DNA of 64,000 nucleotides from Archangium gephyra (GCF_001027285.1 NZ_CP011509.1:1434501-1498500); one strand, 5' to 3'. Counted from the stretch's first letter, positions 54,282 through 63,658 are shown. Notes: generated by a model from the letters alone, not told the origin. Made by a program: numbers and translations.

Positions 54282-54932
54282 ATGATGCCCGTGAACCATC
54301 CCCCTTCCGAGCGGTTGCTGGCGTACGCCACGGGCGCCGCGGACGTGCCCCTGCGCCTGCTGCTGGAGACACACCTGTCCTTCTGTCCCGCCTGCGCTCG
54401 CGAGGTGGGACGGCTCACGGCGCCCGGAGGCACGCTGCTCGAGGCCGTGCCCGCGGAGCCCGTGCCCACGGGGCTCTTCGAGCGCATCTGGGCGGAGGCT
54501 TCCCAGCACGAGCCGCCGCGGCCGGTGGAGGGCGTGCCGTTGCCGCCGTCGGTGCTGGCGGAGCTGCCGCCAGCGGAGGATTGGCGGTGGCACGCGGTGC
54601 CGGGCAGTGGCAGCCGGACGGCGCGCCTGGTGAGCGAGGCGCCGGGCGGGTGTGGGCTCTTCCTGGTGCACCTCCAGCCCGGGGCCCGCTTCCCGAGGCA
54701 CGCGCACCGGGGCGGAGAGGAGGGCCTGGTGCTGGCCGGAGGCGTCTGGGACCGGGGGCGCTTCCTGGAGGCGGGCGACTGGGGCAGTGCGCCCGCGGGC
54801 TCCAGCCACGAGCTCCTCGCGGATGCGAAGGAGGGCTGCTGGGCATTGATCCGCGAGGAGTGCGAGGACGTGCGGCTGTCGGGCTGGAGGGGCGTGGTGC
54901 AGCGGCTGGCTCAGTGCCACTCGACGCGGTAG
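54282..54932 (+). CDS. ChrR-type zinc anti-sigma factor with cupin domain
   Basis: This 216-residue protein carries the N-terminal zinc anti-sigma domain with H6, H31, C35 and C38 (ETHLSFCPAC), exactly the ChrR ligand positions. It also has a C-terminal cupin domain with candidate metal ligands H140, H142, E146 and H176, one residue offset from R. sphaeroides ChrR (H141, H143, E147, H177). This numbering supports the ATG at 54282. ChrR holds the sigma factor inactive until singlet oxygen triggers release. The 3' end overlaps the convergent DUF2378 gene by 22 nt. Confidence 0.9.
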   Translation: MMPVNHPPSERLLAYATGAADVPLRLLLETHLSFCPACAREVGRLTAPGGTLLEAVPAEPVPTGLFERIWAEASQHEPPRPVEGVPLPPSVLAELPPAEDWRWHAVPGSGSRTARLVSEAPGGCGLFLVHLQPGARFPRHAHRGGEEGLVLAGGVWDRGRFLEAGDWGSAPAGSSHELLADAKEGCWALIREECEDVRLSGWRGVVQRLAQCHSTR

Positions 54933-55462
54933 GTGCACCCGCTGCCCTCGGCGCGCACGTGGTGCACATGGGGCTCGCGGGCACCGGAGGCCCCGAGCGC
55001 CGCCTCGATGATGCCCTGGTAGTACGAGGGGATGCCGAGCGTCTCGTTGATGTGGACCTCGTACGCGGTAGGCGCCAGCTCCTTGAGCTGCATCTGCACG
55101 TAGTTGTCGGCGTTGCGGAAGTTGTGGTTCATCCGCATGAGCAGCCGGCGGGGCCCGAGCGCGCGGCCGAGCGCGAGCATGCCGCGGCCGAGCACCGTTT
55201 CGCTCACCTCGGTCACCATCTTCTGGCCGAGCCGGCGGTAGGCCTCCTCGCGGTGCAGCTCGGGGAAGAGGTCGCGGACGATGATCTCGATGGAGGGACG
55301 CCAGACGGACGCCGGGTAGAAGGGGAGCGGCTGCCGGTCGACGTGGAGGCCCATGCGCCCGAGTGCGTAGCGGGCTGCTTGGGAGAGCCTTCCGTGCAAT
55401 GCAATCTGGAAGAGGCCGTGAAAGGTGTTACCGAACACCACACGCTCGTCCGTCATCATCAT
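54911..55462 (-). CDS. DUF2378 family protein
   Basis: This protein of about 183 residues begins VVFGNTFHGLFQIALHGRLS and shows the DUF2378 (TIGR02265) pattern known mostly from myxobacteria, including a hydrophobic central part and a C-terminal HINETLGIPSYYQGII-type stretch. Its function is not established. GGGGGATAGGC lies before the ATGATGATG start; I used 55462, though the next ATGs are equally possible. The longer open frame to 55546 has no good start. Confidence 0.82.
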   Translation of the reverse strand: MMMTDERVVFGNTFHGLFQIALHGRLSQAARYALGRMGLHVDRQPLPFYPASVWRPSIEIIVRDLFPELHREEAYRRLGQKMVTEVSETVLGRGMLALGRALGPRRLLMRMNHNFRNADNYVQMQLKELAPTAYEVHINETLGIPSYYQGIIEAALGASGAREPHVHHVRAEGSGCTYRVEWH

Positions 55463-55668
55463 GCCTATCCCCCGGTAGAGAGAGCCCCCACAAAGGAGGC
55501 TGCGTGGCGCCGTGCGACCCACAGGGCCGCACCGGACAGCACCCATGGTGACATGGAAGGCTGTGACCCGCCTGAAACCTACCGGAAGGAGTGTTGAGCG
55601 CTGGGCGGAAAGGGTGCTGAAAACCGGACAGAGGGGCTCGATTTCGAGAAAAACCTGTGGCGGGAGAT

Positions 55669-56142
55669 TCAGGACTTCTTGGAGTTCTTCTCCGCGCGGT
55701 GCAGGCGCTCGAGGCGCTCGGAGGGGTTGGAGTCGCCGAGCTTGTTGGAGACGTAGGCGCTGGCGGAGGCGAGCTTGCGGCGGAAGTCGTCGGGGGGCGG
55801 GGGCGGGGCGCGCGGGAGGTTGAAGAAGTCGGTGCCCACCCTCAGGAGGGTGCGAGCCATGTCCTGCTCGTCCTCGGAGGCGTGGGGGTAGAGCAGGGCG
55901 GCGACGCGGGGGTACTCATGCGCGGCGGCCTTGATGAGGGCGGACTCGCCCATGCGGTCGGTGAGGGAGGGGTCGGCGCCACCGGCGAGCAGGGTGCGCA
56001 CGAGCGCCTCGTGACCGTTCTCGGCGGCGACGATGAGCGGGGTGCGGCCATCGGAGTCGAAGGGATTGGGGTCGGCGCCACCGGCGAGCAGCGCCTCCAC
56101 CTGGGCCAGGTCACCCGCGGCGACGGCATCGAAGAGGGACAT
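55669..56142 (-). CDS. Ankyrin-repeat protein
   Basis: This 157-residue protein has about three ankyrin repeats (DLAQVEALLAGGADPNPFDSDGRTPLIVAAENGH, EALVRTLLAGGADPSLTDRMGESALIKAA) and a Pro-rich then basic C-terminus. No signal peptide. Ankyrin repeats bind proteins; the partner is not visible. It starts near the REP-like repeat at 56194 and is on the same strand as its upstream neighbour, with a 111-nt gap. Confidence 0.82.
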   Translation of the reverse strand: MSLFDAVAAGDLAQVEALLAGGADPNPFDSDGRTPLIVAAENGHEALVRTLLAGGADPSLTDRMGESALIKAAAHEYPRVAALLYPHASEDEQDMARTLLRVGTDFFNLPRAPPPPPDDFRRKLASASAYVSNKLGDSNPSERLERLHRAEKNSKKS

Positions 56143-56188
56143 GCCCAGAGCATGGCACCCCGTTCCACCAACGCCAACCGGAGGCCGC

Positions 56189-56227
56189 CCTCTCCCTCTC
56201 CCCTCGGGAGAGGGTCGGGGTGAGGGT
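56189..56227. repeat. REP-like hairpin element, copy 2
   Basis: The same 9-bp stem as at 35976 (CCCTCTCCC / GGGAGAGGG at 56194-56202 and 56206-56214, loop CTC), followed by GGGGTGAGGGT. It lies between two minus-strand genes. Confidence 0.7.
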
Positions 56228-56253
56228 ATCCGCGCCCCGGGTTCCCCTCCGTG

Positions 56254-57666
56254 CTACCGCCCGGGGTTCCGCGGACGTCCGTTGAGCGAGCCTCCCGTGG
56301 GAGCCACCTCGCCGGAGGGCTTTTCCACCTGGAGGTCGGCGAACTTCCCCTCGCGCTCGAGGCGGAAGATGTCCTCGTCGGTGACGAACTCCTGGTGGAG
56401 GAGCTCCCGCGCGCGTTTGACCTTGGCGAGCAGGACGGGGTCGGTGATGGGGGCGCTGTTCTCCTGGGTGGGCCGGGGAGGCGGGCGCATGACGGAGAAG
56501 GTGCCGCGAGCGGGGTGGCCCTCGGCGCTGACGCCCTCCAGGGCATAGGTGATGGCGAAGACGTCGGGCTCGGCCTTCGTGTCGAAGGCCACCTGCACCT
56601 CGGTGCCCTTGCCCTCGGGGACCTCGCTCACGGAGAGGGAGGCGGTGTCCACCTGCTCGGGGGGAGGAGGGGCCTCGTCGTTGCCGCGGAAGGCGCGGAT
56701 GGCCTTGACCTGGGTGATGCGCACGGGCCCGCGGAAGCGGTGGTAGAGGCGGAAGCGCTGCCGCACCACGCCGTCCGGGTCGAGCACGGGGAAGCGGGGC
56801 GAGCCCACGGCGAGCAGGGTGACGATGCCCTTCTTGTCGAAGTTCTCGAAGGAGGTGTTGAGCACCTGGAGCGAGGAGCGGCCGGTCTCCTTGCGGCCCG
56901 CGGCGTCGTAGGCGTCCACGCGGATGAGGTGCTGGGTGTACAGGCTGCTGGCGCCCGTGTTGCTCAGCATGGAGTGCGAGACGAGGGGGCTCGTGGTCGT
57001 CACGGGGGCCTCGTCGTCGAAGGTCCACACGTAGCGCACGGGGACGAAGGGCTTGGGGGCGGGCTGTCCGGGCCGGACGGGCCGCTCCATCAGCTTGGCG
57101 AAGAACTCGAAGTCATCCTCGGCGTTGGGCTGGCGCCGCGACATCACGTGGATGAGCCGCTCGGGCTCGCAGTCCTTCACGCGGTAGGGAGGGATGGGGA
57201 CGGTGACGGAGACGTTGTCCTTGGTGAAGACGGTGACGCGCGGAAGCTCATACGAGCCGTCCGCGTCGTTGCGCCAGACGCGGAGGGGGATGCGCTGGCC
57301 GGTGCCATCGCCCACGGTGTAGTGCAGGTACGCGTCGTGGCCATCCGGCGTGTGGGCGCGCACGGTGATGAGGTTGTCCTCGCCCGAGCACACCTCCTGC
57401 TTCTCCACGAGAATCTCATCCACGATGGGAGGCGCGGGCTCGGCGAGGGCCTCGGCCTCGGGAGGCTTCGGCGCGGCGGCGAGCGCGGGAGAGGACGCCT
57501 GCTCCGGAGACGGCGGCGTGCGCGTCCTCACCTGGGTCACCGGGGAGGCCGGCGCGGGCTGCTCGCGCGAGAGGAGCCAGCCCACCACACCCCCGAGGGC
57601 GAGGAGTGCGAGCAGCAGCACCCATCGCCAGGGCCGCTGGGAACGGTTCTCGGGGGTCGGGCTCAT
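56254..57666 (-). CDS. Single-pass membrane protein, uncharacterised
   Basis: This 470-residue protein has one N-terminal membrane segment (WVLLLALLALGGVVGWLL), a Pro/Ala-rich linker, and an external part rich in beta strands (DEILVEKQEVCSGEDNLITVRAHTPDG, VWTFDDEAPVTTTSPLVSHSM). The C-terminal helical portion (DPVLLAKVKRARELLHQEFVTDEDIFRLE) is charged. I recognise no catalytic motif. Start ATG 57666 places the membrane segment 14 residues in. It lies 42 nt from the secreted protein gene at 57709, probably in one operon. Confidence 0.72.
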   Translation of the reverse strand: MSPTPENRSQRPWRWVLLLALLALGGVVGWLLSREQPAPASPVTQVRTRTPPSPEQASSPALAAAPKPPEAEALAEPAPPIVDEILVEKQEVCSGEDNLITVRAHTPDGHDAYLHYTVGDGTGQRIPLRVWRNDADGSYELPRVTVFTKDNVSVTVPIPPYRVKDCEPERLIHVMSRRQPNAEDDFEFFAKLMERPVRPGQPAPKPFVPVRYVWTFDDEAPVTTTSPLVSHSMLSNTGASSLYTQHLIRVDAYDAAGRKETGRSSLQVLNTSFENFDKKGIVTLLAVGSPRFPVLDPDGVVRQRFRLYHRFRGPVRITQVKAIRAFRGNDEAPPPPEQVDTASLSVSEVPEGKGTEVQVAFDTKAEPDVFAITYALEGVSAEGHPARGTFSVMRPPPRPTQENSAPITDPVLLAKVKRARELLHQEFVTDEDIFRLEREGKFADLQVEKPSGEVAPTGGSLNGRPRNPGR

Positions 57667-57708
57667 CGGGGTGGGGCTCCTGTGCGAGGGGAAACGAGGG
57701 GGACGGGG

Positions 57709-58731
57709 TTACTGCCAGCAGCCGTAGACGTTGCCGCCCGAGTTCCACTGGAGCTGGTGCGTGTAGTCCGGGCCCCAGACGGTGTTGCTGATGGGGTGCA
57801 CGCCCCAGCCGCCGATGCGGTCCGGGCTGATGGAGGTGGCGGTGGCGTTGGGGTCATCGCGCACGCTCTTCCAGTAGCGGCCGTCGGAGCTGTCGCACAT
57901 GTTGGCGGACATGCAGTTGGCCACCTGGTTGCCGGCGTTGCCGCAGACGTTGTAGGTGGGGCAGGCGACGGTGAGCGCCGCGTCGACGAACCAGCCGAGC
58001 GACGATTTGCACTCGTTGTAGATGCCCGTGTAGAGCGAGTTGGAGGCGTTGGCGATCTGCGCGTGCGAGTACGTGTGCGGCGTCACCACGCCCCGGCCCG
58101 CGTAGTTGTGCGCGTAGGCCATGAAGGTGGAGCACACCATGCCGTTGTTGGAGGCATTGCCTGGAATCTGGTTGGCGGTCTCCAGGTGCCGGTACTGGAA
58201 GAGCGAGTAGTTGACGCGGGCGCCGTTGCGCACGGGCCGGTCGAGGTACTGGCCGGTGTCGAACCGCGACTTGTCGCTGACGTACGAGTGGTTGTACCAG
58301 ATGGAGTCGCCGATCAGCGCGGCCTGGGCGGGGTCTCCCTGCTGCCAGCCGGTCCACTCGGGGCCGCCCTTGCCGTACAGGGACATGTAGATGCCGCCCT
58401 GGTTGATCTGCTCCAGGCCCGGGTAGCCGTAGCGCAGGTCGAAGCCGCTGATGGGCTTGGTACACACGCCGGGCCAGGGCTCCTGGGTGGGGTTGGCCAT
58501 GGTGGCGTGCGAGACGGTGGAGCCAGGGCCATGCGAGAGCATGGAGTGCGTGCGGTACTCGCCGATGGCGTCCAGCACATCGCGGATGGGGCCGAAGCTC
58601 CGGTCGAACACCACCGCGCCGTTGGGCGCGTTCCAGCCAGCGGATGTCGAGCCACACTCCCCCGAGGCGTGGGCGGTTCCCGCCAACGCCAGCGCGGACA
58701 CTGCGACACTCCCTACGAGCAGACGACGCAT
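57709..58731 (-). CDS. Secreted protein with papain/NlpC-P60-like Cys and His motifs
   Basis: This 340-residue protein has a signal peptide (LLVGSVAVSALALAGTAHA). The mature part has several cysteines (ECGSTSAG, MVCSTFMAYAH, VACPTYNVCGN, ANCMSANMC), probably in disulfides. YRTHSMLSHGPGSTVSHATM and NGMVCSTFMAYAHNYAG could supply a His and a Cys nucleophile of a circularly permuted NlpC/P60 or YiiX-type fold, a weak suggestion only. GGAGGAGTC lies upstream; a GTG at 58734 directly precedes the ATG used. No function can be assigned. Confidence 0.7.
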   Translation of the reverse strand: MRRLLVGSVAVSALALAGTAHASGECGSTSAGWNAPNGAVVFDRSFGPIRDVLDAIGEYRTHSMLSHGPGSTVSHATMANPTQEPWPGVCTKPISGFDLRYGYPGLEQINQGGIYMSLYGKGGPEWTGWQQGDPAQAALIGDSIWYNHSYVSDKSRFDTGQYLDRPVRNGARVNYSLFQYRHLETANQIPGNASNNGMVCSTFMAYAHNYAGRGVVTPHTYSHAQIANASNSLYTGIYNECKSSLGWFVDAALTVACPTYNVCGNAGNQVANCMSANMCDSSDGRYWKSVRDDPNATATSISPDRIGGWGVHPISNTVWGPDYTHQLQWNSGGNVYGCWQ

Positions 58732-59018
58732 CACGACTCCTCCCGGGCTACGGGATGGGGCTCGGTGGGTGGTCCGGCGTCTCGAGGCACTCTTCCCAGG
58801 CGGCGACAGGGGCCGGCCACACCGAGCGACGGAACGGTACCTGGGGATTCGTTCGTTCTACTCCGCCTGGGACGTACTGGCCAGGGTGGGACGGAGGAAT
58901 TCCTTGACAAGGGATTGAAAGTGATTCTGTCCGGGCCCCGGAGCGTGTGGAACCCGACAGTGAAACCAGGCGGGCTGGAGGGCGGCCAGGAGAGCGGCCC
59001 TCGCACTCCCTCCCGGTG

Positions 59019-61148
59019 TCACCCCACCTGGGGCTCGGCCTCGGAACCCAGGGGCAGCACGAGGCGGAAGGTGGTGCCGCCGCCCGAGGGCACGTCGTGC
59101 TGGATGTGGCCGCCGTGGGCCTCCAGGGTGCGCTGGACGATGGTGAGCCCCAGGCCGGTGCCGGTGGCCTTGGTGGTGAAGAAGGGTTGGAAGAGGCGCT
59201 CGCGCAGCTCGGGGGGGATGCCGGAGCCGGTGTCGGTGAACTCCACCACGGCGCCGGGCTTCTCCGTGCAGCGGTACGCGGCGACGCGCAGCGTGCCCCC
59301 GTAGGGCATGGCCTGCACGGCGTTGAGGGCGAGGTTGAGGAAGCTCTGGCGCATCTTCCGCTCGTCCACGGGCACGGGCGGCACGTCGGGTTGCAGGGCC
59401 CACTCCACGCGGATGCGGGGCTGGCCGCTCGTGGCGGTGCGCACGGCCTCCTCGAGCAGGCGCGCCAGGGGGACGGGGTAGAGCTCGGGGGCGGAGGGGC
59501 GGGCGAAGTCGAGCAGGTCATCCACCAGCCGGTTGAGGCGGTTGGCCTCCTCCTCGAGGATGGTGACGAGGGTGTGGGCGGGCGCGTCGGGCGCGACGAA
59601 GCGGCGCAGGGTGGCCACGGCGTTGAAGATGGCGCCCAGGGGGTTGCGCACCTCGTGGGCCACCACGGCGGACAGCTCGCCGAGCGCGGCCAGCCGCTCG
59701 TGCTCCACCAGTTGCCGCTGGGCGTGCTTGAGCTCCGCGTGGAGCCGGGCGAGCTCCTCGGCGCGTCCGCGCACCTGCTGCAGGAGCCGGTGGGACTCGA
59801 TGGCGGCGGCGAAGTGGGAGCCCATGGCCTGGAGCGTCTCCAGCTCCATGGCGGACAGCAGGCGGTGCTGGGAGAAGGTGATGACGAGCGTGCCCACCAT
59901 GCGCGAGCGCACCTGCAGGGGCACCATGGCCACGGTGGAGCGGCCATACTTGCGCAGGTGCTCGCGCACGGGCTCGGGGAAGTCATCCACCTGGAGCACC
60001 ATGGGGATGCCCAGCTCGATGACCCGGCCGGACATGGTGCCGCGCATCGGCAGCCGGAGGAAGGGCCGCACCGACTCCTCGGTGGCGCCCTGGTACCAGG
60101 CCAGCTCCAGCTCGTCGGTGCTCTCGGTGCGCAGCAGCAGGAGCACGGAGGCGCAGTGCAGCAGGCCGATGATCTCCTCGGTGCCGGGCCCGAAGAAGGC
60201 GCGGGGCTCGGGGGCGGTGGCGGCCACGGCGGCCAGCCGGCTGAGCGCGGTGAGGGCGGTGTTGTGCGTGGACAGGCGGGAGATGGTGTGCGCGGCCTCG
60301 AGGGCGGCGGACACCTGCGCGGCGAAGAGGCGCAGCGGCGGCAGCTCCTCCTCGCTCAGCCAGTCCGCGGCCAGCACCAGCAGGGCCCGGGGCCTGCCGG
60401 CCTGGTCGATGCGGACACAGACGGAGCGCAGGGGCCCCACGCGCCGCAGGTGGGTGCGCACGGGCTCGGCCCAGTCGGGGCCCACGAACTGGGCCGTCTC
60501 GCGGGCGAAGTCATCCCCGTAGGCGGAGCCCTCCGCCCACGCGAGCCGCAGCATGGGGCTCCAGGTGCCCGGCACATCCACCAGGTGCTGGCCGCTCAGG
60601 CGCGCCTGGCCCGCGGCGGTGCCGGTGGCCACGAAGGCATGGCCCAGCCACACCCGCTCCTTGTCCGGCACGAGGTAGCCGTAGGAGAGCTCCAGCTCGG
60701 CCAGGCCCTGGAAGACGTGGCTGAGCACCTCCTCCTCGTCATGGAGGCCGGGCAGCGAGGCGCCGAGCGTGGCCACGCGCTGGAGGAGCTGGCGGTGGAC
60801 GACGCGGCCGGAGAGATCGCGCACGAGCATCCACGTCTCCGGCCCCTTCATGGAGATGGACAGCTCCACGCGCCGCTCCCCGCTCGCGGTGCGCATCACC
60901 GTCTCGTAGGTGTCGGGGACGGGCTCGCCCTGGCGCCGGCGCGTGTGCCGCTCGGAGAGGAACGTCTGCTGTTGCGGCGAGAAGAGCTCGAAGAGCTTGC
61001 CGACCACGTCCTCGCTGGGAAAGCCGAGCAGCTCGAGCAGCGCCGTGTTGGCGTGGACGATGCTTCGATCACGGACGACAGCCAGGGCGAATGGCAGCGT
61101 GTCCAGGTGCTGGTACGGGGCCCCCCCCGCTCCGTCGGGCGTCGTCAC
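59019..61148 (-). CDS. Hybrid-sensing histidine kinase with PAS and GAF domains
   Basis: This 709-residue protein has an N-terminal PAS domain (about 15-125), two GAF-type regions (about 130-290 and 300-460) and a C-terminal kinase core. The H-box is AVVAHEVRNPLGAIFNAV, the N-box LNLALNAVQAM, the G1 box FTDTGSGIPPE and the G2 box GTGLGLTIVQRTLEAHGG. No membrane segment, so it is probably cytoplasmic. No response regulator is adjacent, making it an orphan of the NtrB-like core type. The start appears to be a GTG at 61148, as no ATG lies in frame nearby. Ligand unknown. Confidence 0.92.
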   Translation of the reverse strand: MTTPDGAGGAPYQHLDTLPFALAVVRDRSIVHANTALLELLGFPSEDVVGKLFELFSPQQQTFLSERHTRRRQGEPVPDTYETVMRTASGERRVELSISMKGPETWMLVRDLSGRVVHRQLLQRVATLGASLPGLHDEEEVLSHVFQGLAELELSYGYLVPDKERVWLGHAFVATGTAAGQARLSGQHLVDVPGTWSPMLRLAWAEGSAYGDDFARETAQFVGPDWAEPVRTHLRRVGPLRSVCVRIDQAGRPRALLVLAADWLSEEELPPLRLFAAQVSAALEAAHTISRLSTHNTALTALSRLAAVAATAPEPRAFFGPGTEEIIGLLHCASVLLLLRTESTDELELAWYQGATEESVRPFLRLPMRGTMSGRVIELGIPMVLQVDDFPEPVREHLRKYGRSTVAMVPLQVRSRMVGTLVITFSQHRLLSAMELETLQAMGSHFAAAIESHRLLQQVRGRAEELARLHAELKHAQRQLVEHERLAALGELSAVVAHEVRNPLGAIFNAVATLRRFVAPDAPAHTLVTILEEEANRLNRLVDDLLDFARPSAPELYPVPLARLLEEAVRTATSGQPRIRVEWALQPDVPPVPVDERKMRQSFLNLALNAVQAMPYGGTLRVAAYRCTEKPGAVVEFTDTGSGIPPELRERLFQPFFTTKATGTGLGLTIVQRTLEAHGGHIQHDVPSGGGTTFRLVLPLGSEAEPQVG

Positions 61149-61217
61149 GGGGCGAGGATGGCACTCCGGACCGGTCGGGGGGAAGCAGGCCCGGGTGTTT
61201 TCCGGGCCGGGGCGGGG

Positions 61218-61748
61218 TCAGTGCCGGCGATGGTGGCGGACCTCCTCCTTCTGGCGATCCTTGAAACCCTGCACCTTCTCGTAGGTGCCGATGAGCTCCG
61301 TCTGGGCGAGGATGTGGCCCTGCATGGCGGCCTCGAGCTGCTTCCAGGTGGCGTGCCCCATGTCTGGCAGCACGGTGTCCAGGGCGAACACCCGGTAGAA
61401 GTAGCGGTGGCGTCCGATGGGCGGACACGGGCCGCCGTAGCCCAGGTTCTTCCAGTCGTTGAGGGCCTCGCGGGCGCCCGTGGGGAGGCTCTCGGGCAGC
61501 ATGGACTCGGGGATGTCGTGGATGTTGGGTGGCAGGTTGTAGAGCACCCAGTGCGTCCAGGTGGTCTGGGGGTTGCCCGGGTCTGGGGCGTCGGGGTCCT
61601 GCATCACGAGCGCGAAGCTGCGCGTGCCTGGAGGCTCGCCCTGCCAGTGGAGGGGCGGGGGGAGGTCATCGCCTTCGCAGGTATAGGCGATGGGAATCGT
61701 CTCTCCGTCCTTGAAGCGGGGAGAGGTGAGTTGGAATGGGATGGGCAT
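61218..61748 (-). CDS. YbhB/YbcL family Raf kinase inhibitor-like protein
   Basis: This 176-residue protein shows the PEBP-family pattern FTCEGDDLPPPLHW-like (TCEGDDLPPPLHW), ALVMQDPDAPDPGNPQTTWTHWVLYNLPP, and GYGGPCPPIGRHRYFYRVFALD. Bacterial members of this family have no settled role, with some linked to envelope or stress. GAGGAAC precedes the ATG at 61748. It lies 69 nt before the histidine kinase start, so co-transcription is possible. No signal peptide. Confidence 0.88.
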   Translation of the reverse strand: MPIPFQLTSPRFKDGETIPIAYTCEGDDLPPPLHWQGEPPGTRSFALVMQDPDAPDPGNPQTTWTHWVLYNLPPNIHDIPESMLPESLPTGAREALNDWKNLGYGGPCPPIGRHRYFYRVFALDTVLPDMGHATWKQLEAAMQGHILAQTELIGTYEKVQGFKDRQKEEVRHHRRH

Positions 61749-61914
61749 CCGGGGTTCCTCCGGCTCTGGGAAAGAGGTCCAAGTGCAAGCTGGGAACGGG
61801 GACACCTCCCGGCGAGGGCGGCCCGGTGGGCGGCTGCGGCGCCGTTCATCCTCCGGGGCGCTGCGCTGGCTGTTTCCCCTGGAAGGCCGGGAGTGGGCGT
61901 GTGAGCTTCGCCGC

Positions 61915-62703
61915 ATGAAGCGAAGCGTGCCGTTGGAGGAGCAGGTGGCGACGGCGCTGGAGACCACTCCGGAGCTGCTGCCCTTCCTGCCGGAGTTGTT
62001 GGCGGACCTGGACGAGCTGGGGACCGAGGTCCGGGACATCGTCGAGCTGCTGCGTCCGCTGGGGTTGCCGGCCGGGGCGCGCGTGCTGGATTTGGGGTGC
62101 GGCAAGGGCACGGTGGCGCTGGCGCTCGCCCGGGAGCTCGGTTCGCGGGTGCTGGGGGTGGATGGCTTCGCGCCCTTCGTGGAGGAGGCGAGGCGGCGCG
62201 CGGAGGAGCGTGGGCTGTCGGAGCTGTGCGAGTTCCGTCAGGGGGACCTGCGCGAGGCGGTGGGGGAGGTGGAGGGCGTGGAGGTGGTGATGCTGCTCGC
62301 GGTGGGGCCGGTGCTGGGAGACGCGGCGGAGACGGTGGGGGCGCTGCGGCGTTGCGTGCGGCCCGGTGGGTACGTGGTCATCAACGACTGCTACGTGGCC
62401 GAGGGCGTGGCACTGGATGCCTCGCGGGACCTGGCGGGCTACGCGCACCTGGAGGAGACGCGGCGGCGGATGCAGTCGCATGGGGACCGGCTGGTGCGCG
62501 AAATCCTTCCTTCCACGGAGGAGACGGAGGCCTACAACGCGAGCAACACCGAGCTCATCCGCCGCCGGGCCGAGGCGATTGCCTTGCGCCAGCCGGAGGC
62601 GGCGGAGTGGGTACGTGGGTTCGTCGCGGAGCAGGAGCGCCAGAGCCGGTTGCTCACGACGGACCTGTTGGATGCGCTCTGGCTGCTGCGGCGAGGACCT
62701 TGA
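61915..62703 (+). CDS. SAM-dependent methyltransferase
   Basis: This 262-residue protein has motif I (RVLDLGCGKGTVALALAREL), motif II around VLGVDGFAPFVEEA, and motif III/IV (VEVVMLLAVGPVLGD, VRPGGYVVINDCYV), a class I small-molecule methyltransferase of the UbiE/type-11 kind. The C-terminal extension is helical (EETEAYNASNTELIRRRAE). The substrate is not known. The ATG at 61915 is used; the frame runs open upstream to 61690 across the divergent promoter, without a ribosome binding site. Confidence 0.85.
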   Translation: MKRSVPLEEQVATALETTPELLPFLPELLADLDELGTEVRDIVELLRPLGLPAGARVLDLGCGKGTVALALARELGSRVLGVDGFAPFVEEARRRAEERGLSELCEFRQGDLREAVGEVEGVEVVMLLAVGPVLGDAAETVGALRRCVRPGGYVVINDCYVAEGVALDASRDLAGYAHLEETRRRMQSHGDRLVREILPSTEETEAYNASNTELIRRRAEAIALRQPEAAEWVRGFVAEQERQSRLLTTDLLDALWLLRRGP

Positions 62704-62741
62704 GCCCTACGCCTGGGAGGAGTGAGCGCCATTCCCTCGGT

Positions 62742-63518
62742 TCAGTGGATGGCCTGGCCGAGAGCGTCGAGGATGGGGCGGCGGGAGGGGAGGGTGTGGT
62801 GCTCGTGGTCGTAGAAGCACTCGGGTCCGAGCAGGGAGATGAGCTCGCGTTCGCGGGCCATGCCTGCTTCGGTGCCCGCCTCGGTGGGTAATTCGTAGGG
62901 CTGCACGAGGACGATGTCGTCACCGAGCGGTGTGTGGCACCCCGTGGGCAGTGCCTCGAGCCGTTGGCCGAACATGCGCACGAAGGGGGGACCGTAGAAG
63001 TTGCGCCAGACGAGGCCCGGAAGGCCCTCGCTGTAGTCGCGTACGGTGGGGATGCGCTTCAACCCGATACCTTCGGGCACCAGCCGTTGTGTCTTCCGCT
63101 TGAAGTCCTCTTCCAGTGTGGACAGGGCAAGAGGTGACTGCACGAGGTGCATCAAGTCGAGGACCTGCCTGGTGTGTGCTGCTCGCCAGGCGGCCTTCTT
63201 CGTGGCGGCCGCGGAGGTCACCCAGATGATGCTGCCATGGTAGGGCTCGGGGCCGGATTCGCAGGGGAAGAGCCAGAGGTAGTCCTGGTCCGTCCTCGCC
63301 GCCACACAGAGGTGACCGTGTTCCTCGTAATAAGCCATGAGCACGTCGAGCATGGACTTGCCCGAGGGGACTGGCTCGGACAGATCGGCATCTCCATACC
63401 GGGAGGGCGCGAACCACTGGAACTCGTTGAAGAGGAGTGACAGGAGTTCTCGTGCTCCAGCGCTCGAGGGGATATCCGGCGGCAGATGAATCTGGGTCTC
63501 GAGATTCTGCTTCGGCAT
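62742..63518 (-). CDS. Uncharacterised cytoplasmic protein
   Basis: This protein of about 258 residues has no signal peptide or membrane segment. It has a mixed alpha-beta pattern (ELLSLLFNEFQWFAPSRYG, GSIIWVTSAAATKKAAWR, IPTVRDYSEGLPGLVWRNFYG). I do not recognise it. The ATG at 63518 (MPKQNLE) is used. A TTG at 63662 overlapping the upstream gene's stop (TTGA) would extend it by 48 residues that look unlike protein. Its position after a small gene may mean it belongs to a toxin/immunity type cluster running off the right end, but that is only a guess. Confidence 0.6.
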   Translation of the reverse strand: MPKQNLETQIHLPPDIPSSAGARELLSLLFNEFQWFAPSRYGDADLSEPVPSGKSMLDVLMAYYEEHGHLCVAARTDQDYLWLFPCESGPEPYHGSIIWVTSAAATKKAAWRAAHTRQVLDLMHLVQSPLALSTLEEDFKRKTQRLVPEGIGLKRIPTVRDYSEGLPGLVWRNFYGPPFVRMFGQRLEALPTGCHTPLGDDIVLVQPYELPTEAGTEAGMARERELISLLGPECFYDHEHHTLPSRRPILDALGQAIH

Positions 63519-63658
63519 GGACGAGCTAAGCCCTCGGAGATCAGTATTGTTCACCTCCACCGAGAAGCCGATAGAGGTGGATGATGCACCAAGAAACTTC
63601 TCGAGAGTCTTTCGGCATCCGCCGTGGTTTTGGAAATCGCGGATGCATCCCGGCTCCG

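Noticed and set aside
58904-58909. TTGACA that might be a -35 promoter box on the plus strand
   Set aside because: No acceptable -10 follows at 16-18 nt, and no plus-strand gene begins nearby.
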